From positions 1 to 64,000 of the forward strand of contig JADJES010000023.1 of assembly GCA_016708955.1 (NCBI GenBank): DNA of 64,000 nt, given 5' to 3'. The translations under genes and the position numbers were made by a program. Positions 28,018-37,591 of this stretch are shown here, piece after piece. Under the pieces are notes generated by a model. That model was not told the origin of the DNA and ran no database searches. It saw nothing but the letters and a program-made list of their open reading frames with translations. The number at the start of each line of letters is the position of its first letter. Position 1 is the stretch's first letter. The stretch comes from Nitrosomonas sp. (GTDB taxonomy: Bacteria > Pseudomonadota > Gammaproteobacteria > Burkholderiales > Nitrosomonadaceae).

Positions 28018-28198
28018 GGTGTTCTTCTTCACTAACATACTTGGGTGGGGTCGGCGCCAAGTGTGCCAGTGCGCGGCGCAAACTTTCATCGTTGATGATC
28101 TTATTCATGCCGAGTATCTGGGGAGCGACTTCATCGCTGTGTTCAGCCCGCACCATGTGCATAACGCCGCTGTCCGTCCATTACAGGAATCAACTGTG
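28018..28198 (-). pseudogene. Transposase N-terminal remnant
   Basis: The complementary strand reads HMVRAEHSDEVAPQILGM then NKIINDESLRRALAHLAP. This resembles the segment LLGM-x-x-V-x-x-E-D-x-x-R-R-A-L that many DDE transposases carry near their N-terminus. Both ends are cut: ISL3 copy 3 abuts its upstream side and the hydrolase gene overlaps the other. Family assignment is not possible. Confidence 0.45.
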
Positions 28199-28206
28199 GA
28201 AAATAG

Positions 28207-29559
28207 GGTTCATCCGGCAAGTGCGTACTTGTTAGTCAGAAATGCATGTTGAAATAAAGTGAATTAAAGGTTGAAATTATCTCTGATTTTCAACGAAGAG
28301 GTTTTTTCAACATGTCGACCAGTTTGCTGTATCACGCCTTTGGTATAGTTGGTTATTTTATCAAAGCACTTGTTTTATTGCGGGTGTCATAGTTGTTGCA
28401 ATACAAGCGGATCATTGGCGATTGAGATGTCCGGTATGTAAAAGCCGCGAGATACATTGCCGGGGAAAGTTGGTTAGACGCTTCAGGACAGTACCGGTAG
28501 GTCAAAAAGCAGTCTATATCGACCTTCCAGTTCAGCGGGTAGAATGCACCCGATGCCAAGCAGTTCGTCAGGTAAAGATACAGTTTGCTGATGAGCACAA
28601 GCGCTATACACGTTCTTTCGAAAGATTGGTTTTGGATCTCTCTAGGCACATGACCATCCAGGCAGTAGCACGCCATCTTGGAGTGAGCTGGGATCTGGTT
28701 AAGGGAATACAGAAGGACAATCTGAATAAACGTTATCGGTTGCCGAAATTGGCCAAGATAAAACGCATTGCGCTGGATGAAATATACCAAGGCAAGAAGC
28801 TGGGTTATTTAACGATAGTTCTGGATCTTCAACGTGGGGCAGTGATTTTTGTTGGCAATGGGAAAGGTGCCGATGCACTGATTCCGTTTTGGAAGCGTTT
28901 GAAACGATCGGGTGCACGGATTGAAGCGGTTGCGACCGACATGGGGCCAGCATACATCAGTGCGGTGCGGGCTAATATCCCAGATGCAACGCTAGTGTTC
29001 GATCACTTCCATATTATTAAGCTGTTCAACGAAAAGTTGACAAAACTTGCGTCGTGATCTGCAACGAGAAGCAGAAAATGGGTTGGGCAAACCCGTTTTG
29101 AAGGGCATTCGCTGGCTGTTGCTGAAGAACCCTGACAACCTGGATGACAAGCGCAATGAACGTCAACGTCTGGACGAAGCATTAAAGCTCAATGAGCCCT
29201 TGGCAACGGCCTATTACATGAAAGAAGAGTTACGCAATATCTGGCATCAACCGGATAAACTCTCAGCTCAAAATGCATTGGATGAATGGGTAAAAAAAGC
29301 CGCTGCTTCGGATGTCAACATGCTCAAGCAATTCTCTAAAACTATTGCAGCACACCGCTCAGGTATCCTGGCTTATTTCGATTTTAATGGTTTATCAACC
29401 GGGCCGTTGGAAGGTACCAACAACAAGATAAAAACTTTGCACAAAATGGCCTATGGTTTCAGAGATGTCGAGTTCTTTAAACTCAAAATTATGGCGCTGC
29501 ATGAAACCAATTATGTCCTTGTCGGTTAAACCCAAAAGTACGCACTTGCCGGATGAACC
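28207..29559 (+). mobile_element. ISL3-family insertion sequence, copy 3 (best preserved)
   Basis: 1353 bp, complete at both ends (GGTTCATCCGGCAAGTGCG; CGCACTTGCCGGATGAACC). It is flanked by a perfect 8-bp direct repeat GAAAATAG at 28199-28206 and 29560-29567, the length expected for ISL3. The perfect target duplication indicates recent transposition. Confidence 0.95.
28312..29529 (+). pseudogene. ISL3-family transposase (two frame breaks)
   Basis: Only two breaks separate this copy from an intact gene. One base is missing in GGTTATTTTATC (copy 1 has five T), which cuts after the first 20 residues. Frame also changes near 29045, where CAAAACTTGCG carries an extra T. Between them 28422-29045 encodes the zinc-ribbon and first two catalytic blocks, and 29047-29529 the C-terminal catalytic block. 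Because both are one-base events, the element may be active in the real genome. Confidence 0.87.
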
Positions 29560-29573
29560 GAAAATAGGATTAA

Positions 29574-29823
29574 CCTAAATTCCTCAGTTAGAATTTAGGA
29601 TAAAAATGGCTGTAATCTAATACTATCAAGGGTTCCAGGCCTAAAATATTAACTGCTCCTCAGTTACAGAAAACAAGCTGAGAGCAAGGCATGGCAACAC
29701 TTTCAGCAGATTTTGATTATTTCACTAAAATCTCACCTGATTGGTGATGCCATGTATCTCTCAAAGAACCTTAATCAGTAGGGTTCTTGAGCGATTTAAG
29801 AGTCTTCAACTGAGGAATTTAGG
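29574..29823. repeat. 250-bp MITE-like element with 16-bp inverted ends
   Basis: CCTAAATTCCTCAGTT (29574-29589) and AACTGAGGAATTTAGG (29808-29823) are perfect inverted repeats, extended imperfectly by TTAA-side bases. A second direct motif (GAATTTAGGAT) lies just inside the left end. The interior has no open frame. It lies between ISL3 copy 3 and the flp pilin, so it may shape the pilin promoter region. The remaining 29824-29919 bases hold the pilin leader. Confidence 0.6.
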
Positions 29824-29919
29824 ATTAAAGTTTAGGGTAGATATTACCGACAATAATCTTGCCCGGATTTGTCTGGGAAATTAGTGGTATTTTATTAATT
29901 TGATCAAAAGGAAAAAATC

Positions 29920-30090
29920 ATGGAAAAAATGATGCAGAAAGTTAGAAATTTCTGGTATGACGAAGCTGGCGCAACCGCAGTTGAATACGGCATGATGGTT
30001 GCACTCATTGCTGCGGTTATTGTTGGTGCCGTGGCAACTCTTGGCGGTCAAATCAACACAGCATTTAACACAATTGTAACTGCTCTGTAA
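29920..30090 (+). CDS. flp: Flp-type type IVc pilin
   Basis: A 56-residue prepilin, the main subunit of Tad pili. The basic N-terminus (MEKMMQKVRNFWYDEAG) is followed by the Flp processing motif G-ATAVEY and a hydrophobic helix (MMVALIAAVIVGAVATLGG). Cleavage after the glycine at residue 17 by CpaA would leave about 39 residues. AAAAGGAAAAA precedes the ATG. A terminator lies 60 bp downstream, so pilin can be made in excess of the machinery, as is usual. Confidence 0.93.
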   Translation: MEKMMQKVRNFWYDEAGATAVEYGMMVALIAAVIVGAVATLGGQINTAFNTIVTAL

Positions 30091-30150
30091 TAAGCATAGA
30101 TGGCTCTTACTGTTTATTTAAACAAAAACAACAGCATGGCTTAATCAGAA

Positions 30151-30180
30151 GGCCACTCATCTGAGATGGGTGGCCTTTTT
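30151..30180 (+). terminator. Rho-independent terminator after flp
   Basis: GGCCACTCATCT and AGATGGGTGGCC form a 12-bp stem with G-T and mismatch tolerance, followed by TTTTT. It separates the pilin from cpaA. Confidence 0.85.
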
Positions 30181-30200
30181 AAATCCTGTCAACATTTGAA

Positions 30201-30761
30201 ATGCAACCGATTATGTATTTCCTGACAATAGGCGTTTTATTACTGCTATTGCTAGTAGCCTCGTGGCAGGATTATCGCGGCTACTCCATACGAAACACAC
30301 TTGTTTCAGCCGGCGCGTTACTGGGTGTTTCAATGAATACTTTCCTGCCTGCCGGGGTTGGGATTCTCGATTCACTGGCAGGTTGCGGCATCGGATTGCT
30401 TCTGCTGTTGCCATTTTATATGTGGCGTATGATGGGCGCGGGCGATGTCAAGCTCATGGCTGCGGTGGGGGCATTCGTAGGCTCCAGCGATATCCTGGGT
30501 GTGTTTTTAAGCACATTAATCGCCGGGGGCGTGCTGGCTTTGATTGTCTCGCTGCATAAAGGCATGCTGCGCAGATTGCTTAACAACCTCACCCGCATCT
30601 TCATGCTCATGCTCCGGATCGATAAATCCAGATTATTGCAAGACAATTCCTCTGCGTCCGAAGCAACTGCCTGCTCTATCGGAAAACTCCCTTATGCGAT
30701 AGCGATCGCTATGGGAACCCTGACATTTCTGATCATTAATCACCATCGTGTGATGTACTGA
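30201..30761 (+). CDS. cpaA: Prepilin peptidase CpaA/TadV (A24)
   Basis: A 186-residue membrane aspartic protease that cuts Flp and TadE-type prepilins. The first catalytic Asp is in SWQDYRGYSIRN (residue about 23) and the second in MMGAGDVKLMAAVGAF, both with the family-typical contexts. There are five or six membrane helices. The ATG is 20 bp after the terminator. The C-terminal 40 residues (LRIDKSRLLQDNSSASEA onward) are less typical, ending with one more hydrophobic helix. Confidence 0.9.
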   Translation: MQPIMYFLTIGVLLLLLLVASWQDYRGYSIRNTLVSAGALLGVSMNTFLPAGVGILDSLAGCGIGLLLLLPFYMWRMMGAGDVKLMAAVGAFVGSSDILGVFLSTLIAGGVLALIVSLHKGMLRRLLNNLTRIFMLMLRIDKSRLLQDNSSASEATACSIGKLPYAIAIAMGTLTFLIINHHRVMY

Positions 30762-30844
30762 TTAAAAGAGTTCAGGAAAAGCAGTAGCAAATAAAGTTAT
30801 CTATTTTATTTTAGAAAAAATACTCTACATACAGGATTACCAAA

Positions 30845-31465
30845 ATGAGCACATTGCCTGCAATTCTCCAATCCAGCCGGCTCAATCTATACAGCGGCGC
30901 GCTGATGGCAACCATATACGTATTTTTTGTCTATGCGCATTTCACAAAATTTTTAGAAACGAGCAGCTTATCTTTATTACTGGTCATTATTTCCGAAACG
31001 TTAACAATCGTTTTTTTTGTCTGCCGCAGTAACCCGAAGACTGTCTCGATTATTCCTTATGACTGGATGGTTGCGATTGTTGGCTCGTTCGCTCCGCTTT
31101 TCTTGAGACCTGGAGAGCAGGGAGTTTTACCGCAAGCTGAAGTATTAATCGCATTGGGCACTCTGTTACAAATCGCCGGTTTGATTTCTCTGAATCGAAG
31201 CTTTGCGCTCGTTGCAGCAAAACGTCAAATTAAAACCAAGTGGATGTATGGAATTATCCGGCACCCCCTCTATGCCAGTTATCTTTTGGTTTTTGGCGGC
31301 TATGTTCTGGTTCATACCTCGATCGCCAATCTGATTGTTTTCACGATCATGATGACGTTCCTTTGCTTGCGCATATTCCGGGAAGAAGAGCATTTATCAC
31401 TTGATCCGCAGTACCGCAACTATATGCAGAAGGTACGTTACCGCATTATCCCTTATGTCTTTTAG
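30845..31465 (+). CDS. ICMT/PEMT-like membrane methyltransferase
   Basis: A 206-residue polytopic protein with about five membrane helices. The C-terminal signature is that of isoprenylcysteine carboxyl methyltransferase-like proteins: IIRHPLYASYLLVFGGYVL, then FREEEHLSLDPQYRNYMQKV. The RHP and EE motifs bind S-adenosylmethionine. The substrate is unknown. It sits inside the Tad locus between cpaA and cpaB, so modification of a pilus or membrane component is possible but is inference. The stop codon TAG lies within the TTTA at the edge of a MITE. Confidence 0.8.
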   Translation: MSTLPAILQSSRLNLYSGALMATIYVFFVYAHFTKFLETSSLSLLLVIISETLTIVFFVCRSNPKTVSIIPYDWMVAIVGSFAPLFLRPGEQGVLPQAEVLIALGTLLQIAGLISLNRSFALVAAKRQIKTKWMYGIIRHPLYASYLLVFGGYVLVHTSIANLIVFTIMMTFLCLRIFREEEHLSLDPQYRNYMQKVRYRIIPYVF

Positions 31466-31579
31466 GAGACTTTGAATAACTTGCATTTGTCATTCCGAGC
31501 ATAGTGAGGAATATTTAATAATCAACATAATAGATTTCTCGCTCTTGCTCGAAATGACACTTGCTCAGGGCTTCCTTTA
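31461..31579. repeat. TTAA-type MITE, core B, at a stop codon
   Basis: TTTA at 31461-31464 and 31576-31579 flank GGAGACTTTGAATAAC ... CTCAGGGCTTCC, with the CATTCCGAGCATAGTGAGG and CTCGAAATGACA arms inside. The left TTTA contains the TAG stop of the methyltransferase. A hairpin formed here could protect or end the upstream message. Confidence 0.65.
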
Positions 31580-31823
31580 GAAGCCTGTTGTTTTGAAAAA
31601 ACAAAATTAACCATGAATTACCGTTCTCTTCGCGAAATGAGCGTGGTGAAGCATCTACTACAATCAAATTATCAAATCTGGATGACTTGATTGGAATTGC
31701 CAATTAACAAATTCCGTAAAGCTTGGCTGTGTGCTATTTCGTGGCTTTAAAAAATTAAAGCTACCGGCAGTGGCAGTGGCAGTGTAGCTGAATCTATGAT
31801 TAAAAGATTTTAGGAATGCAAAA
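31580..31823. other. Spacer before cpaB
   Basis: There is no gene. It contains a short GGCAGT repeat (four near-tandem units, 31767-31784) nested in a GCTAC/GTAGC pair at 31759-31788, and the leader of cpaB. I see no clear promoter. Confidence 0.4.
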
Positions 31824-32644
31824 ATGAAAAATACTCGAGCACTTTTGATGATATTAGTTTCACTGGCGCTGGGATTGATCGCTGTGGCAGTCGCTAACAA
31901 ATGGATCAATGAGCAGACGCGTGTAGATGCATCAGCCGTGTTTGTCGCAACGCGGGACATTGATGCCGGCACACGGTTGACTTTCGACATGCTGAAAAAA
32001 ACCGACTGGCCCAGCGGTAGCATGCCTGCCGGTTCTTTCCAGGAAATCGAGAAGCTGGAAAATCGTGTGTTGAAGTCGCATTTGGTAACCGGAGAGCCTG
32101 TTCTGGAATCCAAGCTGGCGCCGATCGGTACATCCGGCGGACTTTCCGGAGTCATCGCCGAAGGCAAGCGGGCAATTACGGTACGCGTCAATGATGTCAT
32201 CGGTGTCGCAGGTTTTGCATTGCCGGGCAATCGGGTGGATATCCTGGTCAGCGCCAAGGATGAGAACCAGAAGCCCTTCTCCAAACTGGTGCTGGAACAA
32301 ATCCTGGTACTCGCCGTTGCGCAGGATGTGGGGCGCGATGATAGCAAGCCCAAGGTCGTCACTGCGGTAACGCTGGAGGTAACGCCGGAGCAGGCCGAAG
32401 TTCTGGATCTCGCGCGTAGTATCGGCACCCTTTCCTGGCGCTACGCAATCAAGTCGACAGTGATCATATTGACACCAACGGAAGGCGCATCCAGGACCTG
32501 CTCAAGCAACCCGTTCCTGTTGTGGCCACACCCGCCGAACCCAAAACGGTCTATCGCTCCAGGGAGCCCGGCTATCAATCGATTGCGATTATCCGGGGAA
32601 CCAGCAAATCAGAAAGCAAATTGACAGAAGGAAAAAATAAATGA
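31824..32644 (+). pseudogene. cpaB: Pilus assembly protein CpaB/RcpC (single frameshift)
   Basis: CpaB is a periplasmic, inner-membrane-anchored protein that works with the CpaC secretin. One N-terminal membrane segment (LLMILVSLALGLIAVAVA) is followed by the SAF domain (AVFVATRDIDAGTRLTFDML) and the RcpC/CpaB domain (RAITVRVNDVIGVAGFAL, GNRVDILVSAKDE). Frame is lost at about 32430 where one C is missing in CCCTTTCCTGG. In the other frame it continues as LALRNQVDSDHIDTNGRRI and ends at TGA 32642-32644. The restored protein is about 273 residues. The stop overlaps the cpaC start (ATGA), a coupled arrangement. Confidence 0.88.
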
Positions 32645-33954
32645 AACCACTGTTCATTCGAAGAACTATCAAAGCAATCATGAAGAATCACCTTTTTTCC
32701 TTCCTTTCTGTTGGTTTAATCTTGTTCATGAGCGTGCAATCACATGCCGCCGCGCAAACCGTGCAACTTGCAAAATCCGCTCCCGCAGCTGCGGAGCGGA
32801 ATCTATTACCCGAGCAGTTTATAGCACAAACCGGTGTCTCAAAGCTGGATGTCACATTGGGAAAATCAACCCTGCTGAAACTGCCCCAGGCGATTAAACG
32901 TATCTCTGTCGGCAGCCCCAGTGTTGCGGACGTGATGATGATCAGCCCAAGGGAAGTCTATATTCTGGGCAAAATCGTTGGCATGACCAATATCACGCTA
33001 TGGACCCAGGATGGCAAATCCACGGTCATCGATGTCACCGTGCTCATGGATGTAACGGCGCTGAAACATCAATTGCAGGCGATCGTGCCGGATGAAAAGG
33101 ATATCCAAATCACCGCCGCCGGTGATTCATTGATCGTATCCGGCTTTGTCACCAACACGTTGAAGGCAGACCGGGTCATCGCGCTGGCTGAGGCGTTTAT
33201 ACGCACCTCTGTTTTGAACATGATGATGAATATGCAAGATGGCCCGTCAGGCTCCGGTGCTCAATCCGGCGGGGCAGGACAAGGCGGCGGCGCGCAAGGC
33301 ATGCAAATGCTGCGGCAAGGCAATCAGCATGATCCTGAGTCTCATGGCGCAGGCGCGGGCCTTGGCAATTTCAAGGTGATCAATTTGCTGCAAGTGCGTG
33401 ACAATCAACAGGTCATGCTTGAAGTGAAAATTGCCGAAGTCAACCGGACCGAAGCCGAAAAACTGGGTTTTGATTTTCAAGGCGCCCTGAGAAAGTCAGG
33501 CAGCGCCTGGACTCAGATAATGGGCGGTTTAATCGGAGGTAGCCCGGCCAGCCTGCTGCTTGGAAAGAATCCGGTTTCCACGGGTTTACCATTTGCCTCC
33601 AGTGAAGGCGGCGCTTTCCTGATCGATGCGGAAAAAAAGGATAGCGTCATCAAGATCCTCGCCGAACCAACCATCGTGGCCATCAGCGGTCAGGAAGCCA
33701 GCTTTCTGGTCGGCGGCGAAATCATGATCCCGGTGTCCTCAGGCGTCGGCAGCACAGTGCGGCTGCAAGCCAAACAATCTGGCGTCGCGTTAGTTTTTAC
33801 TGGAGTTTCACGCTTTTTTATGAGCCGATGATTCAATTGTCTGGAATTTTTGGATTATCGGGATTTTTTCTTGAGTGACAAAATAGTACTGATATCGACC
33901 CTGTTGACAGTAGGGAAAAATCGAAATATATCCTTTAAATACAGTAAGATATGA

Positions 33955-33983
33955 TTGCGGCGACGCACGGTTTTTGTTATAAT
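33955..33983 (+). promoter_or_regulatory. IS4 transposase promoter (copy 2)
   Basis: TTGCGG (33955-33960), 17 bp, TATAAT (33978-33983). It points into the transposase and, in this copy, also toward the distal cpaC fragment. Confidence 0.55.
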
Positions 33984-34030
33984 TTCATCTGTTAAGTAAC
34001 TGAAACCAATAATAAAAAAGGCATCGCCGC

Positions 34031-35361
34031 ATGTTCATTCTACGCAATATCCTCTTCCCCCTCCAGTAGGAATTTAACCACCGTTGCAAAGGCGATGAAC
34101 GAGGTGTCTGGTTTGTTTATACGCTCCTGGCTGTTATCACTCATTTCACTTCTTCACGCAGCGCCAACCTATTGCGATGCTTGCAGGTATTGTTCGGGCT
34201 GTCGCTTAGTCAGCGCCGATTTTACATCTTCATGGCCTCATCAAAATTGCCTTGGTCACGCCTCTGGACGACGCTGTGGTCTCTGATACCCAGCCCGACG
34301 ACAAAAGGACGGCTATTGCTGGCCTTGGATGACACCATCAATCCCAAGACTGGCAAAAGATTTTCGGCTGCGCGTCTTTCTTTGATCATGCTGCCAAGAC
34401 CAATCAATCGAAATACCCCTGGTCACAAAATGTTGTGTCCATCGGTTTATTAAAAATTGTCAAAGGCCGCTGGGCTTGCTTACCGCTGGCGTTTCGTTTC
34501 TATCACATGGAAAAAACGATAGCGACCAAGAAGGTTAGGGTTGAGGGCAAGATACCATCGTTTCAAACCAAATTTGAGCAGGCCATCGAAATGCTGCTGG
34601 AAATTTCTGCCGCTTTTCCTGGCACCCCATTGCTGATCGTTACCGATAGCTGGTTTGGAAACGACGGCTTGCTTAAACCGATGCGCAAAACCGTTGGACA
34701 GCACTGTCATATGCTTTCCAGATTGCGCGTCAATACCACTTTGTTTGCGTTACCACCCGAACACCAAAAACATCAGCTCGGCCGATCCAGAAAGTATGGC
34801 GACAAGATGGGCAATGCCACAACGCTGGCCAATAAATTCCATGAACGCGCTACCACTTATTCGGTTAACCTCTACGGCAAACAACGCGATGTTCTGGCCT
34901 TTGACAACATCATGATGTTGAAAACACTCAAATGTGCCGTGCGCGTTGTTTGGATCTATCGAAGATCACAATGGGTCGCACTCTTTACCACCGATCTCGA
35001 TCTCACCGTCGAGCAGATTATCGAATACTACGGCGCACGCTGGAAAATCGAAGCCGCTTTCAAAGAGATCAAGCAGGAAATCGGTAGCTCAAAAAGCCAA
35101 ACTCGAAACTACCATGCCGTTACCAATCATCTCAACTTCTGCATGATGGCCGCCACCGTAACCTGGATTTATGCCGATCACCTTGATAAAACACCGCAGC
35201 GTTGTTACGCTGTTAACAATCGAAGTCACTTTGCCTTTTCCGATGTCAGAAAACTGATTACTCAGGCTGCGCTCAATAAGGATTTTGTTAGCTTTTGCCC
35301 TAAACCAGATAAACCCATTCAAAATTCTTTTATCGATGCATTATTGCGTATGGTTGCTTAA
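34031..35361 (+). pseudogene. IS4-family transposase (one stop and few frame breaks)
   Basis: Better preserved than copy 1. From 34435 to 35361 a single frame of 308 residues covers both Asp blocks after the first, the VTDSWFGNDGL motif and YGARWKIEAAFKEIK. Upstream, the start ATG at 34031 is followed after twelve codons by TAG (copy 1 has CAACAG in this place), and the N-terminal part carries breaks near 34250 and 34370. The transposase is therefore not complete as written. Confidence 0.87.
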
Positions 35362-35933
35362 GCGAAAATGTAAAGTTTAGTGCAAAACGGTGAAACTTCA
35401 GGTTTTTACACCTACCGTACTGGAAGAAGGCCGCATCAACTTAAGAGTCAATCCGGAAGTATCCGAGCTGGTATCGTTCCAGCAGGTAGCCTCGACAGGT
35501 CTTGGCGCCATTGTCGCCGTGCCGACCTTCAAGACGCGCCGGATCTCGACCACTGTCCAATTGCGCGATGGTCAATCACTGGCGATTGGCGGTTTACTGC
35601 AGGATAACTTCAAGGAACAGATCAAACGTTTTCCCATGCTGGGCGAAGTGCCCGTATTGGGTTCGCTATTCAGCAGCAGCGATTTCCTGATGGACAAAAC
35701 CGAATTGATGATCATCGTCACGCCACGTCTGGTGCAGCCGCTGCAACCGGATCATGGCGTGCCTACGGATGCATTCATACGGCCAGGACGCGGAGAATTC
35801 CTGTTGCAAGGAAGACTGGAAAAAGAATCCGATCCATCAGACAACGCAGATGCGCCGGTGAACATGATCGAGAAATCGAACAACCCAAGCGGTACCGTTG
35901 AACCCAGCGGATTTCAAATGAAATAAGGATTGA

Positions 35934-36236
35934 ATGACCATGAAAAAATTACCTGCTCGAATGTTCTTGTGTTTACCCGTGATTTTACTTGCATTGACCG
36001 CGTGCGTGACTTCTCCGCCGAAACGTCTGGATGCCCGATTCGGCAATGCCTTAGGCATGGCAAAAGCGCAGCAGACAGCCAATCCGGATGCTTCACTGGA
36101 TACCGCGCCGGTACGCGGCGTGGATGGCCAGGCAGGCGATGCGATGATCGATAATTACCGTGAATCGTACATCAATCGCCCGGCACCGGCGCGCGGCGCA
36201 CTGGATGTGGGAACCAGCGGCGGTTCATCACGGTAA
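35934..36236 (+). CDS. Small lipoprotein of the Tad locus
   Basis: A 100-residue predicted lipoprotein. A signal (MFLCLPVILLALTAC) ends in lipobox LTAC. The mature part is hydrophilic, with RLDARFGNALGMAKAQQ and a terminal Gly/Ser-rich end. Proteins of this type are encoded right after the secretin in betaproteobacterial Tad loci and are thought to help secretin placement. I cannot name it further. Either ATG at 35934 or 35940 may be the start; AAGGA precedes both. Confidence 0.75.
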   Translation: MTMKKLPARMFLCLPVILLALTACVTSPPKRLDARFGNALGMAKAQQTANPDASLDTAPVRGVDGQAGDAMIDNYRESYINRPAPARGALDVGTSGGSSR

Positions 36237-36293
36237 GAATTGTCATAGAGATCTCATCGTTGAAATTGATTATCATCATGAAAGGAATCATTT

Positions 36294-37568
36294 ATGAGCA
36301 ACATGAGCATTCCTGACTCGAAAAGATTGCATGGCAACTTGAATATCGATCAACAGCGCGGCGTCGTTGCCGTTATCGTGGCGCTCTCGATGGTGGCCCT
36401 GGTTGGTTTCGTCGGGCTTGTGCTGGACCTGGGCAAGCTTTTTGTGACCAAAACGGAACTGCAGAACAGCGCCGATGCTTGCGCATTGGCGGCTGCGCGC
36501 GAATTGACGGGCGCCAGTACTAACCAATTAACGCTTGCCGAGGCGGCGGGCATAACGGCGGGTACTAGTAATAATGTTCAATTTCAGAATAGTCCCGTCA
36601 CGGTCAATGCCGGTGATGTCACTTTCAGTGATACCCTCAACGGTACTTATTCGACCAAAGACGCGGTGGCAAATGCACTAACAATGCGATTTGCCCGTTG
36701 CACGGTTCAGCGCTCCGATATTGCCAATTGGTTCATACAAGTACTGGGAATTGGCAATCAGCAAGTCAATGCAACGGCTGTAGCCAGCCTTGTTCCTGGG
36801 CAGACAACGTGCGCGGTTCCTGCTGGAGTTTGTCAAGCGCATGTAGCAGCAGCGGTGCCGGGTACTTGGATAGAGGGTGCGCTTGGCCCCAAAGGTGATT
36901 TAACGGGCGGATTCAAATGGATCGATTACTCCCCGCCGGGTGGAGGTGCATCCGAATTAAGCGATTTATTGACAGGGACTGGAGCCTGCAATCTTCCAGC
37001 AGTTGGAAGTATTGTGGGGCAAGGCGGTGTGATTTCTTCATTATCACGAGCCTGGAATAGCCGTTTTGGTATTTACCGGAATCCTGTTGAAGATACTCCG
37101 GGACAACCGGGATTTGCAGTGCCCGACAAAACAGGTTTTGCCTATACGGAAGTCACATGGCCCAGTCAATTCAATGCATTTAGTGACTTTGCAGCACATA
37201 GAGGAAGCTCTCCTGCTGCTTATCAAGGCGATGCTGCTACTGGGCTAAATGCTGAAGGAGGCGGGTCTGTAACCAAGGATTCAGGGTTTCTCCAACTGAA
37301 TGGGGCAGATCGCAGACTGGCTACTGTAGCCGTAGTTGACTGTAATGTGCTGGATACCGGTGCACCCACTGCGCCTGTATTGTCCTGGGCATGTATATTG
37401 ATGTTGCATCCGATCAATTTTAATTCAGGCGGCAGTGGTACTGGAGCAGGCCGGATGTATGTTGAATATCTGGGACAATCCAATGATCCACAGAGTCCCT
37501 GCGCGTCATCGGGTATGGTCGGTGGGCCGAGCAGTATAGGTCCATTGGTGCCCGCTTTGGTACAGTAA
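36294..37568 (+). CDS. tadG: TadG-like pilus assembly protein
   Basis: A 424-residue protein with an N-terminal TadG/TadE-like membrane segment (QRGVVAVIVALSMVALVGF then VGLVLDLGKLFVTKTELQNS) and the AADACALAAARELTG-type block (here SADACALAAARELTGA). The rest is predicted periplasmic and rich in Gly, Ser and Asn, with several Cys. Von Willebrand motifs seen in longer TadG proteins are not obvious, so this is the short form. It is the first of a tadG-tadE-tadE gene set. AAAGGAATCATTT precedes the ATG. Confidence 0.85.
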   Translation: MSNMSIPDSKRLHGNLNIDQQRGVVAVIVALSMVALVGFVGLVLDLGKLFVTKTELQNSADACALAAARELTGASTNQLTLAEAAGITAGTSNNVQFQNSPVTVNAGDVTFSDTLNGTYSTKDAVANALTMRFARCTVQRSDIANWFIQVLGIGNQQVNATAVASLVPGQTTCAVPAGVCQAHVAAAVPGTWIEGALGPKGDLTGGFKWIDYSPPGGGASELSDLLTGTGACNLPAVGSIVGQGGVISSLSRAWNSRFGIYRNPVEDTPGQPGFAVPDKTGFAYTEVTWPSQFNAFSDFAAHRGSSPAAYQGDAATGLNAEGGGSVTKDSGFLQLNGADRRLATVAVVDCNVLDTGAPTAPVLSWACILMLHPINFNSGGSGTGAGRMYVEYLGQSNDPQSPCASSGMVGGPSSIGPLVPALVQ

Positions 37569-37591
37569 ATCCCGGACTCGAGGCTACTTTC

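Larger units (their letters stand above)
33800..35401 (+). mobile_element. IS4-family insertion sequence, copy 2, inside cpaC
   Basis: 1602 bp, with the same ends as copy 1 (CTGGAGTTTCAC; GTGAAACTTCAG). The direct repeat GTTTTTA is found at 33793-33799 and 35402-35408 (eight bases if the adjoining C is counted). It is inserted in sense orientation to cpaC. Confidence 0.93.
32641..35926 (+). pseudogene. cpaC: Tad secretin CpaC/RcpA, interrupted by IS4
   Basis: This is the outer-membrane pore of the Tad pilus. A signal peptide (LFSFLSVGLILFMSVQSHAAA) leads the secretin N-domain (VTLGKSTLLKLPQAIKRISV, MMISPREVYILGK), a BON-like segment (ALKHQLQAIVPDEKDIQI), then a Gly-rich loop around residues 203-240. 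The secretin domain begins at QVMLEVKIAEVNRTEAEKLG. At 33800 IS4 enters; removing it and one target repeat joins LVF to TPTVLEEGRINLRVNP and continues through GGLLQDNFKEQIKRFP and TELMIIVTPRLVQPL. The restored gene is exactly 559 codons, so apart from the IS the frame is intact. As present, the pore cannot be made. Confidence 0.93.

Noticed and set aside
32400..32450. Programmed frameshift in cpaB or tad genes
   Set aside because: No slippery heptamer with downstream structure, and single-base loss in homopolymers explains them.
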